From positions 3,224,001-3,288,000 of the forward strand of contig BTPP01000005.1 in assembly GCA_037102815.1 (NCBI GenBank): DNA of 64,000 bases. The letters are read 5' to 3'. A model generated the notes under the pieces. The model was not told the DNA's origin and did not search any database. It was given only the letters and a program-made list of their open reading frames with translations. Shown in pieces: positions 9,798 to 22,508 of the stretch. This DNA is from Neurospora intermedia. Taxonomy: Eukaryota; Ascomycota; Sordariomycetes; Sordariales; Sordariaceae. Position 1 is the stretch's first letter, and each line of letters opens with the position of its first letter. A program made the translations under genes and the position numbers.

Positions 9798-12700
9798 CTA
9801 CTTGTGCTCAGGATATGTACGAAGCCGAGCTAGAAGCCAACGGTAAAGACAAATACATAGGACTTGGCTTCTTCACCATAACTGCACGGCCAGGCACCGA
9901 TATGATAGGTTTATCGCGTGAGGATGTGTCCAAAGTGAATAGAGACAAAAGTGCTCAACTGGTACCAGAGGGCCTGCTTAGCGCAAAAAAAGCATGCGAT
10001 CAAGAAAAATGTTGATAATTGATCAATGGGAACAACAACCAGCTCGCTTGCTCAACCGATAAGTGACGTTCCCTCAAGTAGAAAATAAGAAAGTGAGCTG
10101 AAGGTCTTGAGAGTCCCGCGGGAACGGGTGTGAAGTTCTGCGCGAAACTATATATCCGACCCGAACGGCTTTCTCATTAGGGTCATGTGTCCTATAAGAA
10201 ATAGGAGAGGCCCATGATGCTGAGGAACGGGAACACAACATCGCTCGAGTCACTACGGGAGGGGCTGCTAGACATGTACACCATGTAGAGTGAAGGAAGA
10301 GTGAGAGTGCGAGACAAAAGGACAGGTAGAGGAAGGAAGACTGGCGCTGGAACAAATGAAGCATCAGCCGGAAGAGAAGGAAATCCTCATCACCTGGAAA
10401 AGGAGTGCCTTCGTGTTACACCATTGCTGCGCGTCTCCGTAGTCCGACGAGAATAGTCTCGTATGAGGACCGGGAAGGGGTTAGGTTGTCTTGCCACTAG
10501 AAGTTTGGAGCCTGCAGGCATCCGCTGGGCTTCGCAAAGAGAAGGATTTCCCTGTCGAGTCCTCACCCACGGTTGCACAAGCCTTGTAGTACGAGGAAAA
10601 GGTTGCCTTCGGGGGCAAAGGGGAGCTTAGGTGGTAGTCCGTCATTTCGTTTTCCAGCGCGGTTGAAGATGTTGAAACCAATTTTGTCTCTTTCCAAAGC
10701 TTGACCAGTAAAGCAAACTGGATAGTCCGTTTAGTCGGACGGTGTACAATTCAAGCCGACCTGAAAGGCTGCCTGAAGGCCTCTGGCCCTTTTTCAAAAA
10801 ATCCCTTTTCCCTTTTCTCCATTTTATTTTTATTATTTTTTATTATTATTTTTTTTTCTTCCGACGGCAGCACTGACTGGAAATGTCGGTCTTGATCATG
10901 AGCCGGCCACTCCCGCTGGCACAGCTAGTCCATCAGCCGAGAGAAGCCATAGGGTTGGTATAACGTCATATATGACACCCCCATTGCATACATTGCCAGG
11001 CAGAGGTACCAAGTCGTGGATCCAAGCTCGGGATAGATGGCCGTTGTAGGAAGGTATTCGCAGCACAACGGCCTCATAGAGTCCGCAATTGATGAACTAA
11101 GCTGCTCTGCGCTGAACATGGTTGTTACATACGTGTCGTATGGTCTGGCTTTCACGAGATTATGTATAGGGCCAGGTTGCAAGAGGGAAGGGACGGACTG
11201 GGGCCCTCGTTTTTGGATACCCAATGGAATCCGCGGTAAGGTGACAGGATATAAGTCCTATACAGCCATAGTGAGACAACTGTGAAAGAGACTTGTGAGA
11301 TGGTCATGCCGTCACACCTTTGTGCTGTGTAGTTGCGTGTAATCCAACAGGGCTTGGGACGCACTGTGAGACTTTTGGGGTGTTTGCTTTTGGTTTCTCT
11401 TTCCAGCTGGCTTGGCGTGCTTAAAGTTCTGGTACATCTTGCACGTGGATTGAGGAATGGTCTCACGGCTGTCTTTGGGCATGCCGGTTCCCTTCCAAGT
11501 TTGCACCGCAATTGCCAGCATCGCCGGCGATTAGCCCCCTTGCAATGCACCCATCCCAAATAAGCGCACAAGAACATAGCGAGAAGCCGTACTTGGGCGC
11601 GGCAGGGGCATCTGTCTCAGCCATTGGCTGTTGCCAAACAGGTGCCTGAAGGTTAATTCATATGGAATTTCCAATCAAGTCCTTCTCGAAAACCCAGGCC
11701 CTAGGTTCGGCGGAGGTAGTTCAAGGGTCGGAGATGGAAGAAGGTCACTATCCGCCAATGACACCATTTGGAGGAGTCTTCGTACATTCGCCGAGTCCCT
11801 ATCAGCCTCCGACTGAAAGAACCTTTGCCCATCAATCCATGATCGTTGGTAACTGTGCTACTGATGCGATAGCCAGTCAGAAATACGACCAGGAGTAAAA
11901 AGACACGAGCAAGGCAAAGCCATACCCCATCGCGGCCATGAAACTCCTGAACAGCTGTGAAGGCGCGTCCAGTACGAATACATTGGAAAAGATCCGTGAA
12001 TGGCGTCAGCTCAAGAACCGAAACTAGTTGTTGGTTCGACCATGCCTCATGTTCCTGGTCCCATACGACTGATCCCAGACTGAAGCCCAGCTTTCGCGGC
12101 CAGTGGAAATAGTTGTGAGGGCCACGTCTTGAGCAGACAAAGAGAATTACTGAAGTAGACTCGGAATAGGGCTTTCGTATCTGTGCCTCTCCTCTGTTTT
12201 CACCAAATATTCGGCTTGAAGACGGTCAGCCAGTCGGGGCGTGGAGATATACTATGCTCGGGTGTTGATCGATGCAGTGTGTGACCACGATGCTCAGCCG
12301 GGCGCGGCATCGTGGTCGAAACGAACTTTTTTGTTCAGCTTCGGTACGTGGCGACGTCTCAAAAAATCCTCGAGTGCGGCAGTTACCAATTTCCCAGACC
12401 ATGGCCGTAGTAACAATGCATAGATTGATGGGGTGGACTCGTCATGGCATGGTTGCTGAGGCCATCGATTTCTTCACCGCGGAAGCAGCGGAAGGGGCAT
12501 GCCAGTCCGTCAGCCATGACAAAGAACTCAGCTTGAAACCGAAGTTGAACTGCAATGTTGCGGACTAGACGTGATTGAGCCCAGACAGTGGACTATGATG
12601 TTCTGATGTGCCATTGTAAAGAGAAGGGTCTAAAGGGAAAAGGGAACAGACGCGACGGGAAGTGTCATCCGTTCTGGGACATTCGTGGACGGTCGAGCCA

Positions 12701-12967
12701 ATACAAAACTGGCGGCAAGTTGAACCTCGGCCCGCCCCCGGATTTGGTAGTGCCCGCTAGGCTTGGTTTCCCCGCGCTCAACCGGCAATGTCTCATCAGT
12801 GAGATGATAGATGTACATACCTCTAGACACAGCGTTTGTGTCCCAAAATTGATTTTGTTCCCAACTCTTAAATGCGGTCTTCTGTCATGTCTTGAAGATA
12901 ATACTAACTCACGAACCGAAAGAAAAAGAAGCGCACTTGAACTTTGAGGATTCGAAGAAAACCCACC
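9798..12967. other. 3.2 kb gene-poor region
   Basis: I find no frame with recognisable protein similarity. A minus-strand ATG frame at 10364-10074 opens with a strongly hydrophobic, signal-peptide-like segment and may be a missing 5' exon of the membrane-protein gene. A T-rich tract lies at about 10796-10860. The rest, up to the dehydrogenase ATG at 12968, is of ordinary composition and may hold regulatory DNA or an unrecognised non-coding transcript. Confidence 0.45.
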
Positions 12968-14045
12968 ATGTCCGAGTCCGCAAAGCAACGTGTCCAGGCG
13001 ATTGGTAACCATCTTGCTGCCAATAAAGCCATCCCACCCGTTATCAAGATGGCTGGGGACTCGAATGGACCTAGAGTGACTGGGAAAGTGGTTATCATCA
13101 CCGGTAAGTCGACTTGTACTTGCAGTAGGCCGCTTGCTTTTCGTGGGTTGAAGCTAACGGTTCTGAAGGGGCAAACTCCATTCTCGGTATTGGCCGAGCA
13201 TCTGCTCATCAGTTTGCCCAGAACGGGGCAAAGGCAGTCTACATCTGCGACTACGATGATTCCAATCTCGAAGAACACAAGCGCGAGATCGAAACACTAT
13301 ATTCCAGCGCGAATGTACACACGCGACAGTTTGATGCTGCCGATGAAAAAGCCATCAGCGAGGTTGTCAAGGATGCTCTGGACCGGTACGGACGGCTCGA
13401 TGTCTTCTTTGCCAATGCCGGAATTCTTGGCCCTCATACCAAGTTCTCCGACGTTGAAGCTGATGAGTTTATGGAGACGATGCGGGTCAACGCGCTCGGG
13501 TAGGACGCCTGGTTTTCTTTCCGTCCGAACTGCCCTTTCTTGTCTGGTTGATCTCGTAGAGCATCGCTAACCATGCGTACCATCAAAGCCCCTTTCTTGC
13601 CGCCAAATACGCGGCGCCGGCCATGCAAAAAACATCGGCGGAGAAGCCAAAGTCCTCTGGGAGCATCATCATGACAGCTTCGGTAGCCGGTTTGCGGTCC
13701 AACGCCGGTGGGACGCCATACTCTGCTTCAAAGGCAGCCGTCGTCAGCATGGCACAAACCATTGCCTACCAGCTGGTCGGGACCAACATCCGGGTCAACG
13801 CTCTTTGCCCCGGCCTGATCGAGACGGCTATGACGGCTCCCGTGTTCGACAGCGCACGAGCTCGGGGTACCGAAGGTAAGATTGGACAGCTCAACCCTCT
13901 CAGGAGGGGTGGACATGCTGACGAGATTGCGCGTGTGGCCTTGTTCCTGGGAAGTGATGAGAGTAGCTATGTCAACGCGCAAGCATGGGCGGTGGATGGT
14001 GGTCTAAGTTCTGGCCATCCTTATGTGCCCGGCAAGATTGCGTAG
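12968..14045 (+). CDS. Short-chain dehydrogenase/reductase (SDR)
   Basis: Three exons, 12968-13103, 13169-13499 and 13589-14045, give 307 residues. Introns start GTAAGT and GTAGGA and end AG, with GCTAAC branch sequences; phases (1, then 2) agree. The Rossmann dinucleotide-binding start is [20 protein letters not shown] (41-60), an expanded form of the usual TGxxxGIG with extra residues before GIG. Later come FFANAG (the NAG motif), the catalytic Ser at 187 in TASVAG, and Tyr200 with Lys204 in YSASK, so all catalytic residues are present. The end [18 protein letters not shown] and the VDGG block are classic SDR. It should oxidise or reduce an alcohol or ketone with NAD(P)(H); the substrate is unknown. 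It stands alone between two gene-poor gaps, without visible cluster partners. Confidence 0.93.
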
Positions 14046-17000
14046 ACTACTGGGACGGCATCATAACTAGAGTGAGTGTGACCTTTGACCGAGAAGGAAT
14101 CACATACTTTTGCAGTATTTGGCATCCCTTGCTTGGGCAAACAGTGTGATGATGTGTTTTCGACAAGGGCGTACTGTAGTCGTTGCCCGAAACCGCGGGC
14201 GGTCAAAAAGGGGGCATCTTCTCCCTCCAGGTTGTAAAGTCTTCACCGACTGGGTATAGCGGCATTGCCATGTAAGTACTGATGTAGAATAGTGTGTACT
14301 ATCCTTTTGGAGTCTTGGATAGAGTATCTCCAGGCCAAACCCTCCCGCCTTTAGCTGACTTCCTTGCCCGGGGCACCTCTACTCTAGACCGGAAAGAGAT
14401 CTCTCGCGAGTACTATGTACACACAAACAGCAGGCACATGGCCAATAAAATTGAGAGAGAATCTGGTGGGAAATACAAATTCAGCTCATTGAATTTGTCC
14501 CACAACAAGACTGACCAGGTTCAGTGTTTGTAAGAGCATGGGCGCCGAGGCAAGGAGACGTGGGGGGAAAGTCTCAGGAGAAGGGAAGTTGGGGAAACGC
14601 GGGTACATAGCTGGGGACTACAGTTCATAACAGCTGACGATACAGTGATGCTGTACAGTGAGTGGGATGGCCCTCCTCTGACCAATCGCGAAACCTCCGC
14701 TGTCAGGATCTACGGTTCCCATAGTCGCAGCGGTGTGGGGTGCATCCCGTTGCATCTGTGGAAAATGCCTTTCATCTGCTGGGATTGTCCGATGGCCTCT
14801 TGTCTTGACGAAGTCTCTTTCATGGAAGTTGATTCGACATTGGATGTCTTGACCTCACAACGTCAGGCTGACCACGAGAGATATTTTCCAAAAAGCCCGA
14901 GAATCTGACAGAGACTCTGGTTTTGGTGTTATTGATGGCTTCCCAATTCAATGGCAATCTCGTTTCCATGTCCTAGGTGTTCAACTCGGCAGGCAGATTA
15001 GCAGCGCCCCAGGTCGCGATCGGCATCTTCGACTGTCCACCCGCGGAAGTTGGTCCTACTGACCTAGTCTAATGTATGTATTGAAATCCCCTAGCGAGGC
15101 GCCCTGGTCGCTTCTGACCCAGGCTACTACCCTTGGGCCAGAAACCGCGAACGTGTCGAACTCTTTGAGGAACTGAATGGTATCAGTCATGTCCTGCTAC
15201 CACTCATTACCAAGCAAGGTATGTAGGTCAGTACTTCCGCCTCACTGTCTCGTATAAAAAAAAAGGGACCCGGGCGTGTCAGATGTGACTATCTTGTAGA
15301 GGGAGGGTAGCATTTGATGTGTGCCATCTGTGCCATCACCCTCGAGTAGCAATTGAGTACGGTCACAGTACGGCGTTTAATGTGAACTTACGATCTTACA
15401 TAGCTGAGTGCTCCCAATCTTACCACTTTTAAGGTAAGAAACAGTACCACCCGCGCTCGGACTATGCGGCTAGGTGGACTGTTGCCGAGCGAGCAGAGGA
15501 GACAATGACGTTGTAGCCTGCGTGCTCACGCGACCTGACTGCACTGCAGTTTTTTTTTCTTCTTCTTTTTTTTTTCTGCTTCTTGCCAAGTACACTCAAT
15601 TTGAACGTCTTCCAACTTGAAAGCCAACTTGGGCCTGGGCGTTCAAGCCCGGGCTCAAAAGAATGTGACCGATATTCGAATCATTAGGTTTGGCAGCACT
15701 ATGCGCGTGTGTAGCCTTTTCCTCTTTCCCTGGGGCTTTCATCGCAACTTGCACTTGATCTTGTTGAACACACACGTTTTACTTCGCAGCACTTCCTAGC
15801 ACATCCATGGCCCAAGCAAACAAGCTGATGACTAGAAGAGCAGAAAGTGTGAGTGATTTCTCGTGAATGGAAAGAATGTGCATACAGTAATGCACTCGGA
15901 TGCTGTAAGCGGTAATATTATTGCATACCTGCTGTACAAATCGAATGTTCTGGGACCGCTTTGTCCGTTGCTCGGTCTCCGCTCGCATGTCCACGTCTGC
16001 CTGGGAGGTTAATGTTGAATTGGGCTTGGATCGCGCTGCAAAAGGATCACAGCATTCGTTCACCCTCCAACCTCTAGCCTGTCTGCGAGTTGGAAGCAGT
16101 GGGAGAAGTAGGTATTTGGCATTCCGGGCAAGTGGTATTTCCAGTAGTGTACATATGATGCTACATAGTACATTATTCCTGATGGGTTTTGTGGCTGTTT
16201 ATATCTGTGATGTCAGGCGTAGGCCGATCCCGATTCAGGCACTCCTCGCACTGGACGGGACTGAGTCTTTTGATGACAAAGCCCACGGTATAGCAGAAGC
16301 GCCCGACTCCCTTTCCTTGCCTTTCAGACAACCACGATGACTGAGATGAAGAGACCGAATCTTTGTGACTTTCGGTTCAGGGGCAGTGAGGGGGTGCCAA
16401 CCCGCCTTCTCTCATCCTGGTTCGTACCTCAGGTACCTCCATGCCTACCAGCGCCTGTACGTACACCGTTGGGTCTTGAGCGGCTGAGTGCGATGGGCAG
16501 ACGTCCGACGTTGACAGGTGCAAGTTGGAGATTCACACTTCGACTCGCTCTCACTGGAAGCAGCAAGCCAGGTTTCTGCCGACCGAAGCAGGGCCGGCCA
16601 GGGATCATCCAGCCGTGCCAGCTATACACGTGTAAAATGTTCCCAATGCAGGGTCTGCCAGAGAGGGCGACTGTATTTTCAGTGGCGAGCGAGTCTGATT
16701 GAGTCATTGATTGGCCTACCGGCCGTCATACTGGGCCTTGGCTGCTCAGACGTGTCCGCTGTTCTACAAAATAATGGGTAGTACAGCTGCATATCACAGT
16801 ACATTAGGTATGAAACGGCATGTCCACACCTCTGGTGTAGTGCAGAGGTACGTACACAGAGGTGGTAGAGTAGCGTAGAGTCAAGTACCAGTGCCACTAA
16901 CAATCAATGGCCTAGACCCCACACAGTTTTACGCTAGTGCGCCATGAATTCCCCCCCATCACACTGCGGCAACTGTGCCCGTAGGCGAAGCCCGCAATTA

Positions 17001-17742
17001 AGTCTTACTTGACAATGAATCCCATCTTTTTAATCCGGCCATTCCCTCACATGGAAGACGGCCTTTTCCTTCAACACTATCCACTCGTCTGAACGACTTT
17101 TGATGCGCTCAACTTAACACCCGCCCCCTCAGGCACCACCGGCATCAGAGCAACGATAACGCTACCCTCGATCTTGAAACTGGTTTTCACACCAGCGTTA
17201 TCCCGATCTTTGCATCTCCCCATTGCACTCTTCGGCGCTCGCTCACGTGTCCCGCCCACAACCCTCGACGGGACCTCTTTTACTGTCCTCGATCAGAGGC
17301 AACTCAAGTATCACCGGAGCTCGAGTTTCCTGTTCGCATACCCTCGCAGGAAAGCCCGACGAGCTCGGGCTTTCCCAGGTACATATCTATCCACGACACA
17401 CCCCTACACAACCCCGGAACAATTTGGGAAATCAGCAAAAATGGGCAGCTCATAGTCTCCAGAAAGAAGTGCCCTGGGACGCTCTTGATTCCACTGCTCG
17501 TCAACACAGAAACCAGACCGTCCGTACCACTTCTACTACCAACAGTAGTCCATTGCATTTTGTCCATTTTCCACCTCCAACAGTCTACCAGACCGAGAAC
17601 GTTCCAGTCAACGACAAGCCGCCGTGCTGATCAATTCGAACCGCCAACCCATCTGCCACCCCTGCACTATTTCGTCGGTCAAACCAGCTCCCCCTGTCTC
17701 TCTTTGAGCATCTCCTTAGCTCTGGCCGGTTCTGGCTCTCTG
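14046..17742. other. 3.7 kb gene-poor region with a coding-like relic
   Basis: No complete gene is visible. A stretch at about 14980-15230 reads like two short degraded exons (listed separately). A T/C-only tract lies at about 15551-15595. The last several hundred bases before 17743 are the promoter and leader of the phosphatase gene. They are pyrimidine-rich, and the open frame there continues upstream of the chosen ATG without one of its own. Confidence 0.45.
14980..15229 (+). pseudogene. Possible relic of a coding gene, unidentified
   Basis: Two neighbouring stretches translate into protein-like sequence. The first contains GRLAAPQVAIGIFDCPP and ends at a stop; the second, in another frame, contains ALVASDPGYYPWARNRERVE and FEELNGISHVLLPLITKQG. 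A GTATGT follows the second stretch directly. No start, no long frame and no matching flanks are visible, so this may be a decayed fragment or chance. I do not recognise the family. Confidence 0.25.
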
Positions 17743-18954
17743 ATGATTCGCTCTGACCTCAACGCTTGCTTCGCCGACCAAGAGCGTCCTGTAACCCAAC
17801 CGCTGCAATCAAAATCCATGACAGCCCTGGCTACTATGGCCGGGGGCAACAAGGCCGTCATGAAGAGGAACACGAGAGCATTTGTTGGTGACAACACAGA
17901 GCAGGCCCTGGTTGGGCCTCAATCAGAAAGGTTGGCGAAGGAAGATGAGAGGGCGGACGTGGGACCGCACAGGAAGGGCTCCATAGGCACATTCACAAGT
18001 CAAAGCAGCCGCTCAAGCCGCCAAACGAGCCTCGAGTGCTCACCCATGACTGCCGCGACGTCATTGGATACGGATCTGTCAGATTTGAGCAAAGATGAAC
18101 ACTTTAGCCTCCCTGACGCACTTCGCGATATCGAGCCTCCACATGCCGTTCAAGCCTACAGCCACAGTGCCAAAGCTCCCTTGCGGCCAAATCCTACTTT
18201 CCCGCTCATTCCCTCGGAGGGGCGCCCCAAGAACTTCGGTGTCGTTGTTCCTGGGGTATATCGAAGTAGCTTTCCACAGACCGAAGACTACCCATTCATC
18301 GAGGGCCTCCAGTTGAAGACCATGGTGTTGGTTACCCGGATTAAAACCCTTTTATCTCTTACAACGTACTGACAAGGGTTTTCCAGCACATTGGTCCAGA
18401 AGGACTTCCCCGAGGGCTATGATGCTTTTCTCAGCAGAAATGGAATCAAGCATCATGTCTTTGACATGAAGGGCACCAAGAAAGAAGCCATTCCCATTAC
18501 GACGATGAAGGCCATCCTCCGGCTGGTACTCAACCAAGCCAATCACCCGCTTTTGATTCACTGTAACCACGGAAAGGTAAACCTTCCCTCGACGATATGT
18601 TGACTTGGTGGAACGGTCAGGCTGATATCAGTTGTGCAGCATCGCACCGGCTGCGTGGTTGGCATCGTTCGTAAGACTCTTGGCTGGGACGTGAGCAATA
18701 TACTCGAGGAGTACCGGAGTTATGCCGAGCCCAAAGTCCGCGAGACCGATGTCAACTACATCCAAGGATTCGAGATGGCTCAAATTTCGAACCTCTTCTC
18801 CAAGGACATGAACTTGCGGCGATGGCGATTTGGGTCGACCAAGTTCGCCCACTCCACGGTCGTGGCTATGATTTTCTTGTTATTCTGGTACCATTTTTCC
18901 GGAATTCCGCTGCCAACTTCGGACGCGGTGGATCGCAAGCTGCTCACCCAGTAG
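17743..18954 (+). CDS. siw14: Siw14-like atypical dual-specificity phosphatase with C-terminal membrane segment
   Basis: Three exons, 17743-18326, 18387-18576 and 18640-18954, give 362 residues. Junctions preserve KTMVTLVQKDFPEGYD and the active site. Domain order: a disordered Ser/Arg-rich N-terminus (1-155); the PFA-DSP domain from about 160, starting NFGVVVPGVYRSSFP; the P-loop HCNHGKHRTGC with Cys254 and Arg260; then a hydrophobic span near 329-346 (STVVAMIFLLFWYHF). Yeast Siw14 removes the beta-phosphate of inositol pyrophosphate 5-InsP7, and that is the likely activity here. The intron between exons 2 and 3 falls inside the CX5R loop. The membrane segment is not part of the core family and suggests anchoring, perhaps by the tail. 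An earlier non-ATG frame exists; ATG 17743 is the first in frame. Confidence 0.88.
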
Positions 18955-19851
18955 CTTTTCGGCGTGGCCTTCGGATGCCCGTCAGTTCTTTTTGGTCATG
19001 TTATCACACTTTTTAGCCCACACAACCCCACAGGCACCATACAGGCTCAGCGTAGCTTGATCAGGCGGCGAGGAGAATTCCGTTGTCAACGGAGAATGAA
19101 GCGGAAGGATTTTGGTTAAATCGGAATACGGGATCCAGCAAATATCCTGCCTCGGAGTGGGTACAGTGGTGTGGCGTTGCAATGGGATCTTTCGGTACGG
19201 GAAATCTGGAGGGCTGGCAGACGGCTTTCATTCAGGGGCATCACATGGCCACGAACCCAGATCCGGAGCTTACAAGCCTGCAATCGGTTTTACTTGCATG
19301 GAAAAAATAAACTAGGATGGAGAGCGGAGACTATCAAGTGCTGAGTGTCTCCTGGCGTTCGTGTGGTTCCTTGGTTTACATGAGGGCGGTTTCCTATGTT
19401 CATAGTCAAATCATGTTTATGGTTTTTGCATTTAGTTATACGCTATTCAAGCTCCCAGCTCCCAGAAGAGTGAGCAGGAAATCCAGCACTCATTTGGCGT
19501 CTGCTGCTCAAAGCGAACTCATTCAGAAGTGTGACTTTGCGCATTCCCGAGTATTCCCTGTCTGCCATATCCCACCCTTTGACGCCGCCAAAATGTTTGC
19601 TCTTTATGGTACAGTATGTTACAGACACACAACTTCTCCCGCCAAAAGAAAACCTGCAAAACAACAAACCCGTCTAGTCCCTCACCTTCCAGCAACTTCT
19701 GGATGTGCAGTTACTTGTAGTAGAATATCCTCGGGCTGTCCACTATAGCACGTCAGAGCACACTCGCTCCTGTATGGCAGGCCGATTCTCCTCAACCACA
19801 GCGAACGCACTGCTCCACACCATCTCAGCCGTCCCTAAGCCTGAGGATTCT
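18955..19851. other. Gap between convergent phosphatase and Aim19-like genes
   Basis: About 900 bases between two genes pointing at each other, so mostly 3' UTR sequence. No frame looks like a gene. Confidence 0.5.
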
Positions 19852-20356
19852 TCATTCGCTATCGCTGTACATGCCCCACTTGTCCATCTCCTTCCTCTCC
19901 TGCTCCTCCGCCTTGCGATCACCCGTCACATAGGTGTATGTGCCCGCAATAACGTTGGCCGCGCTCAGACCCATGGCCGTAGCCCGCACCGCGCCGCGAG
20001 CCGAAAACTTGTTCTTGAGCGCGGCGGGACGACGGCGGGCAGCGAGGAGGAAGTAGATGCCGCTCCAGGCGGCCGTCATGCCGGCGCTGTCGATCTTGAA
20101 GCCAGCTACGCTGAGGTAGCTCGAGAACATGAGGAGAGGAGTGAGGAGCATGGGCATGGCCTGGAAGGGGCGCCAGTGGAGGGCAGTGATGAGGGTTGCT
20201 AGACCCATGCCGGGGAGGGAAGAGGCTATGTTTGAGCGTTAGTATCAAGCGCATGTAAGTGAGGATTGTGAGTAGAGTGAGTAAGTAGTTGAGATACTCA
20301 CATCCCCAAGCCCTGACGCGGTCCACGATGGATGCCTTGGTTTCTTCGGTGGACAT
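19852..20356 (-). CDS. aim19: Aim19-like mitochondrial membrane protein
   Basis: Two exons, 20356-20302 and 20225-19852, give 142 residues. The intron starts GTGAGT and ends CATAG (phase 1). The protein is small with three or four hydrophobic stretches: around LATLITALHW, MLLTPLLMFSSYLSVAGF, MTAAWSGIYFLLAARR and AMGLSAANVIAGTYTYV. The order of a short acidic-aromatic loop, an AAWSxIYFLL core, a basic patch and an LSAANV segment matches the layout of the yeast Aim19 family (altered inheritance of mitochondria). The molecular role of that family is not known. Assignment is from recognition, without a search. Confidence 0.72.
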
Positions 20357-21360
20357 GATGGGTGTGACAGTATAGGATTTGATTGTTGATTTTCCTTACT
20401 ATCTCAACACCAGCTTTTTCTGTTTACCAAATTTTAGCTATCTGCAGTTTGAATCGGCTCATGTCAAATTGAAGGCAGTTGTGACAACACTGGGGGATGA
20501 CTAAGCAAACCGGACCCATTCCTTGTTGCCGCTCCCGTCCTCCAGTTCACGATTGCGATCGGTCGTTCTCCATTTTTTCGGCCAACCGCACGGGGGCACG
20601 AGCCATGTGTGAGGGGGATGGAAAGAAACGTGAGCGTGGAATTTACCTACAAGCTGTCCACAGCTCTCTACTGAATAGTCATCGAGTTAAGTATTGTTTC
20701 GAAAATCCAATCGATTTATGTTCCTGTAGTCGCTACGCGCGTCTATGCAAGCGAATCTACTTGTGAGCATAAGAATCATGCCCGAAGGCATAGAGGTATT
20801 GAATGTAGTTGTTCTGGTTTCATAGGGTAGTGATTGTTAAACACTTTGTTGTACATGAGGTACTCTCTCTCTCTGACTTCCACTGATCAAGACTCGCCAA
20901 TCGATACGTACCTACACTTTTTTGGACAAGGACCACACCACCGTCCGCTGCAGCGGTTCCCGAAAAAAAGCCACGCTTTCGACTCCCCTGTCCCCTCTCC
21001 TTGTCAATGCATTTACACAATCGCGACTGACCTGAACCCGGCATCTAGCATCAAAACGCTATAGAAGTCGTTCCTCCACCTGGGTCTGTGATCCCAATAA
21101 CAACCAATTGTTTGTCGCCGACCTATCGCCCGGCTTCTCCTTGTCCAGCTTCAACAAACCTCGACGTTGTCACGGACACCGCCTTTGCCTCGTTGCGTCA
21201 CTAGTACATTCCCCGGCCCTCCGCAACGAAAGGTCGGCCAACCAGACGATCCGACGTTTAGATTTTACAAAAGCACGTTTCGCCTTGATTCTCGAAGATA
21301 GTCATCGACAACACCCTTTTAATATATTTGAGACTAGAAGCATAAGACAAAGGGCACATC
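20357..21360. other. Divergent promoter region, Aim19-like and J-protein genes
   Basis: One kilobase between two 5' ends on opposite strands. It should contain both promoters and leaders. No gene is seen. Confidence 0.5.
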
Positions 21361-22508
21361 ATGCCCGCAGCCACAACCTCTGGGGCTGATGCCTCAAACG
21401 GATCGTCCGCCCACAACCGCCAGCACAACCAGGGCAACCAAGAGCGCAAATACACAGCCGAGCAGAAGGCTGCGGTCCTGCGAATCCGGAAATGCGAACC
21501 CACCGCCTTTTACGAGATCCTCGAGGTGTCCAAGACGTGTACCGACGCCGAGATCAAGAAGGCCTACCGCAAGCAGTCCCTGCTGACACATCCGGACAAG
21601 AACGGCCACGAGCACGCCGACGAGGCATTCAAAATGGTGTCGCGCGCCTTCAGCGTCCTGGGTGACAAGGAGAAACGCGACAAGTACGACCGCTTCGGAA
21701 CCGACCCGGACAGTAGGTTTGCCAGCGCGCAGCAGCAGAATCCGTTTGCCGGCTTTGCGAATAGGGGAGCAGCAAGGGCGCATCAGGGAGGCATGTGGGG
21801 AGACGACACAGACATCAGCCCCGAGGAAATGTTTGCGAGGTTCTTTGGCGGGGGAGGTTTTGGTGGGGGTCCCTTCGGAGCCGGTTTGTGCACCACCTTC
21901 AGTCAAGAGGACATGGGTTTTCGGTATGCTGACATGATTTTCTCGCTACAGCTTTCGACGGAGGGCCGCAGTTCGTCTTCAACTTTGGCGGCGGGCCTGG
22001 TATTCGGGTGCACCAGTTCGGCGGAGGAAGGCCCAGGACTCGTCCTCGGCAGGCTGGACAGCAACAAGAAGGAGGCAATAGTATGTGGAGCACATTGATG
22101 AGCCTCTTGCCCATCATCATTCTCTTCATCTTCCCCATGATCTCTTCGCTGTTCTCCGGAGCAACAACGGGGCCATCAACACCGGCCATGGCCTTTGAGC
22201 AGGCCATACCCCCTTACACAATGGCACGTAAAATGCCCAACGTCAAGGTCAATTACTATGTCAACCCAAACGACGTCAGGCATTATTCTGCCTCGAAGCT
22301 GTACAACTTGGATCAGAGGGCCGAGCACATCTTTGTGCAGCAGCTACAGCAACAGTGCGAACGAGAGATGACAGAGAAGCGGCGGTTGATCGAGGAGGCC
22401 CAGGGGTGGTTCCGTACAGATCAAGAGAAGTTGGCCAAGGCCGAAAGGTTCGAGACACCAGCTTGTATCAGGATCAAGAATCTTTATTCTCCAGGATCGA
22501 AATACTAA
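21361..22508 (+). CDS. ER-type J-protein (DNAJB12/14-like, DUF1977)
   Basis: Two exons, 21361-21883 and 21952-22508, give 359 residues; the intron starts GTTTGT, ends CTACAG and is phase 1. The J domain is at about 48-113 with HPD at 77-79. A Gly/Phe-rich linker follows (about 120-205), then one membrane span near 222-243 (LMSLLPIIILFIFPMISSLF) and the C-terminal DUF1977 region, which includes VKVNYYVNPNDVRHY and paired basic helices. This order is that of DNAJB12/DNAJB14 and fungal relatives, tail-side ER membrane co-chaperones that present Hsp70 to misfolded membrane proteins for ER-associated degradation. The J domain would face the cytosol. All key residues are present. Confidence 0.92.

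Noticed and set aside
13104-13168. Reading the dehydrogenase as one frame through its first intron
   Set aside because: The frame continues through 13104-13168 by chance, but it destroys the TGANS..GIG cofactor motif; splicing restores it.
16337-16702. A 121-residue plus-strand frame in the 14-17.7 kb gap
   Set aside because: No similarity, and an equally long frame exists on the other strand; composition is not gene-like.
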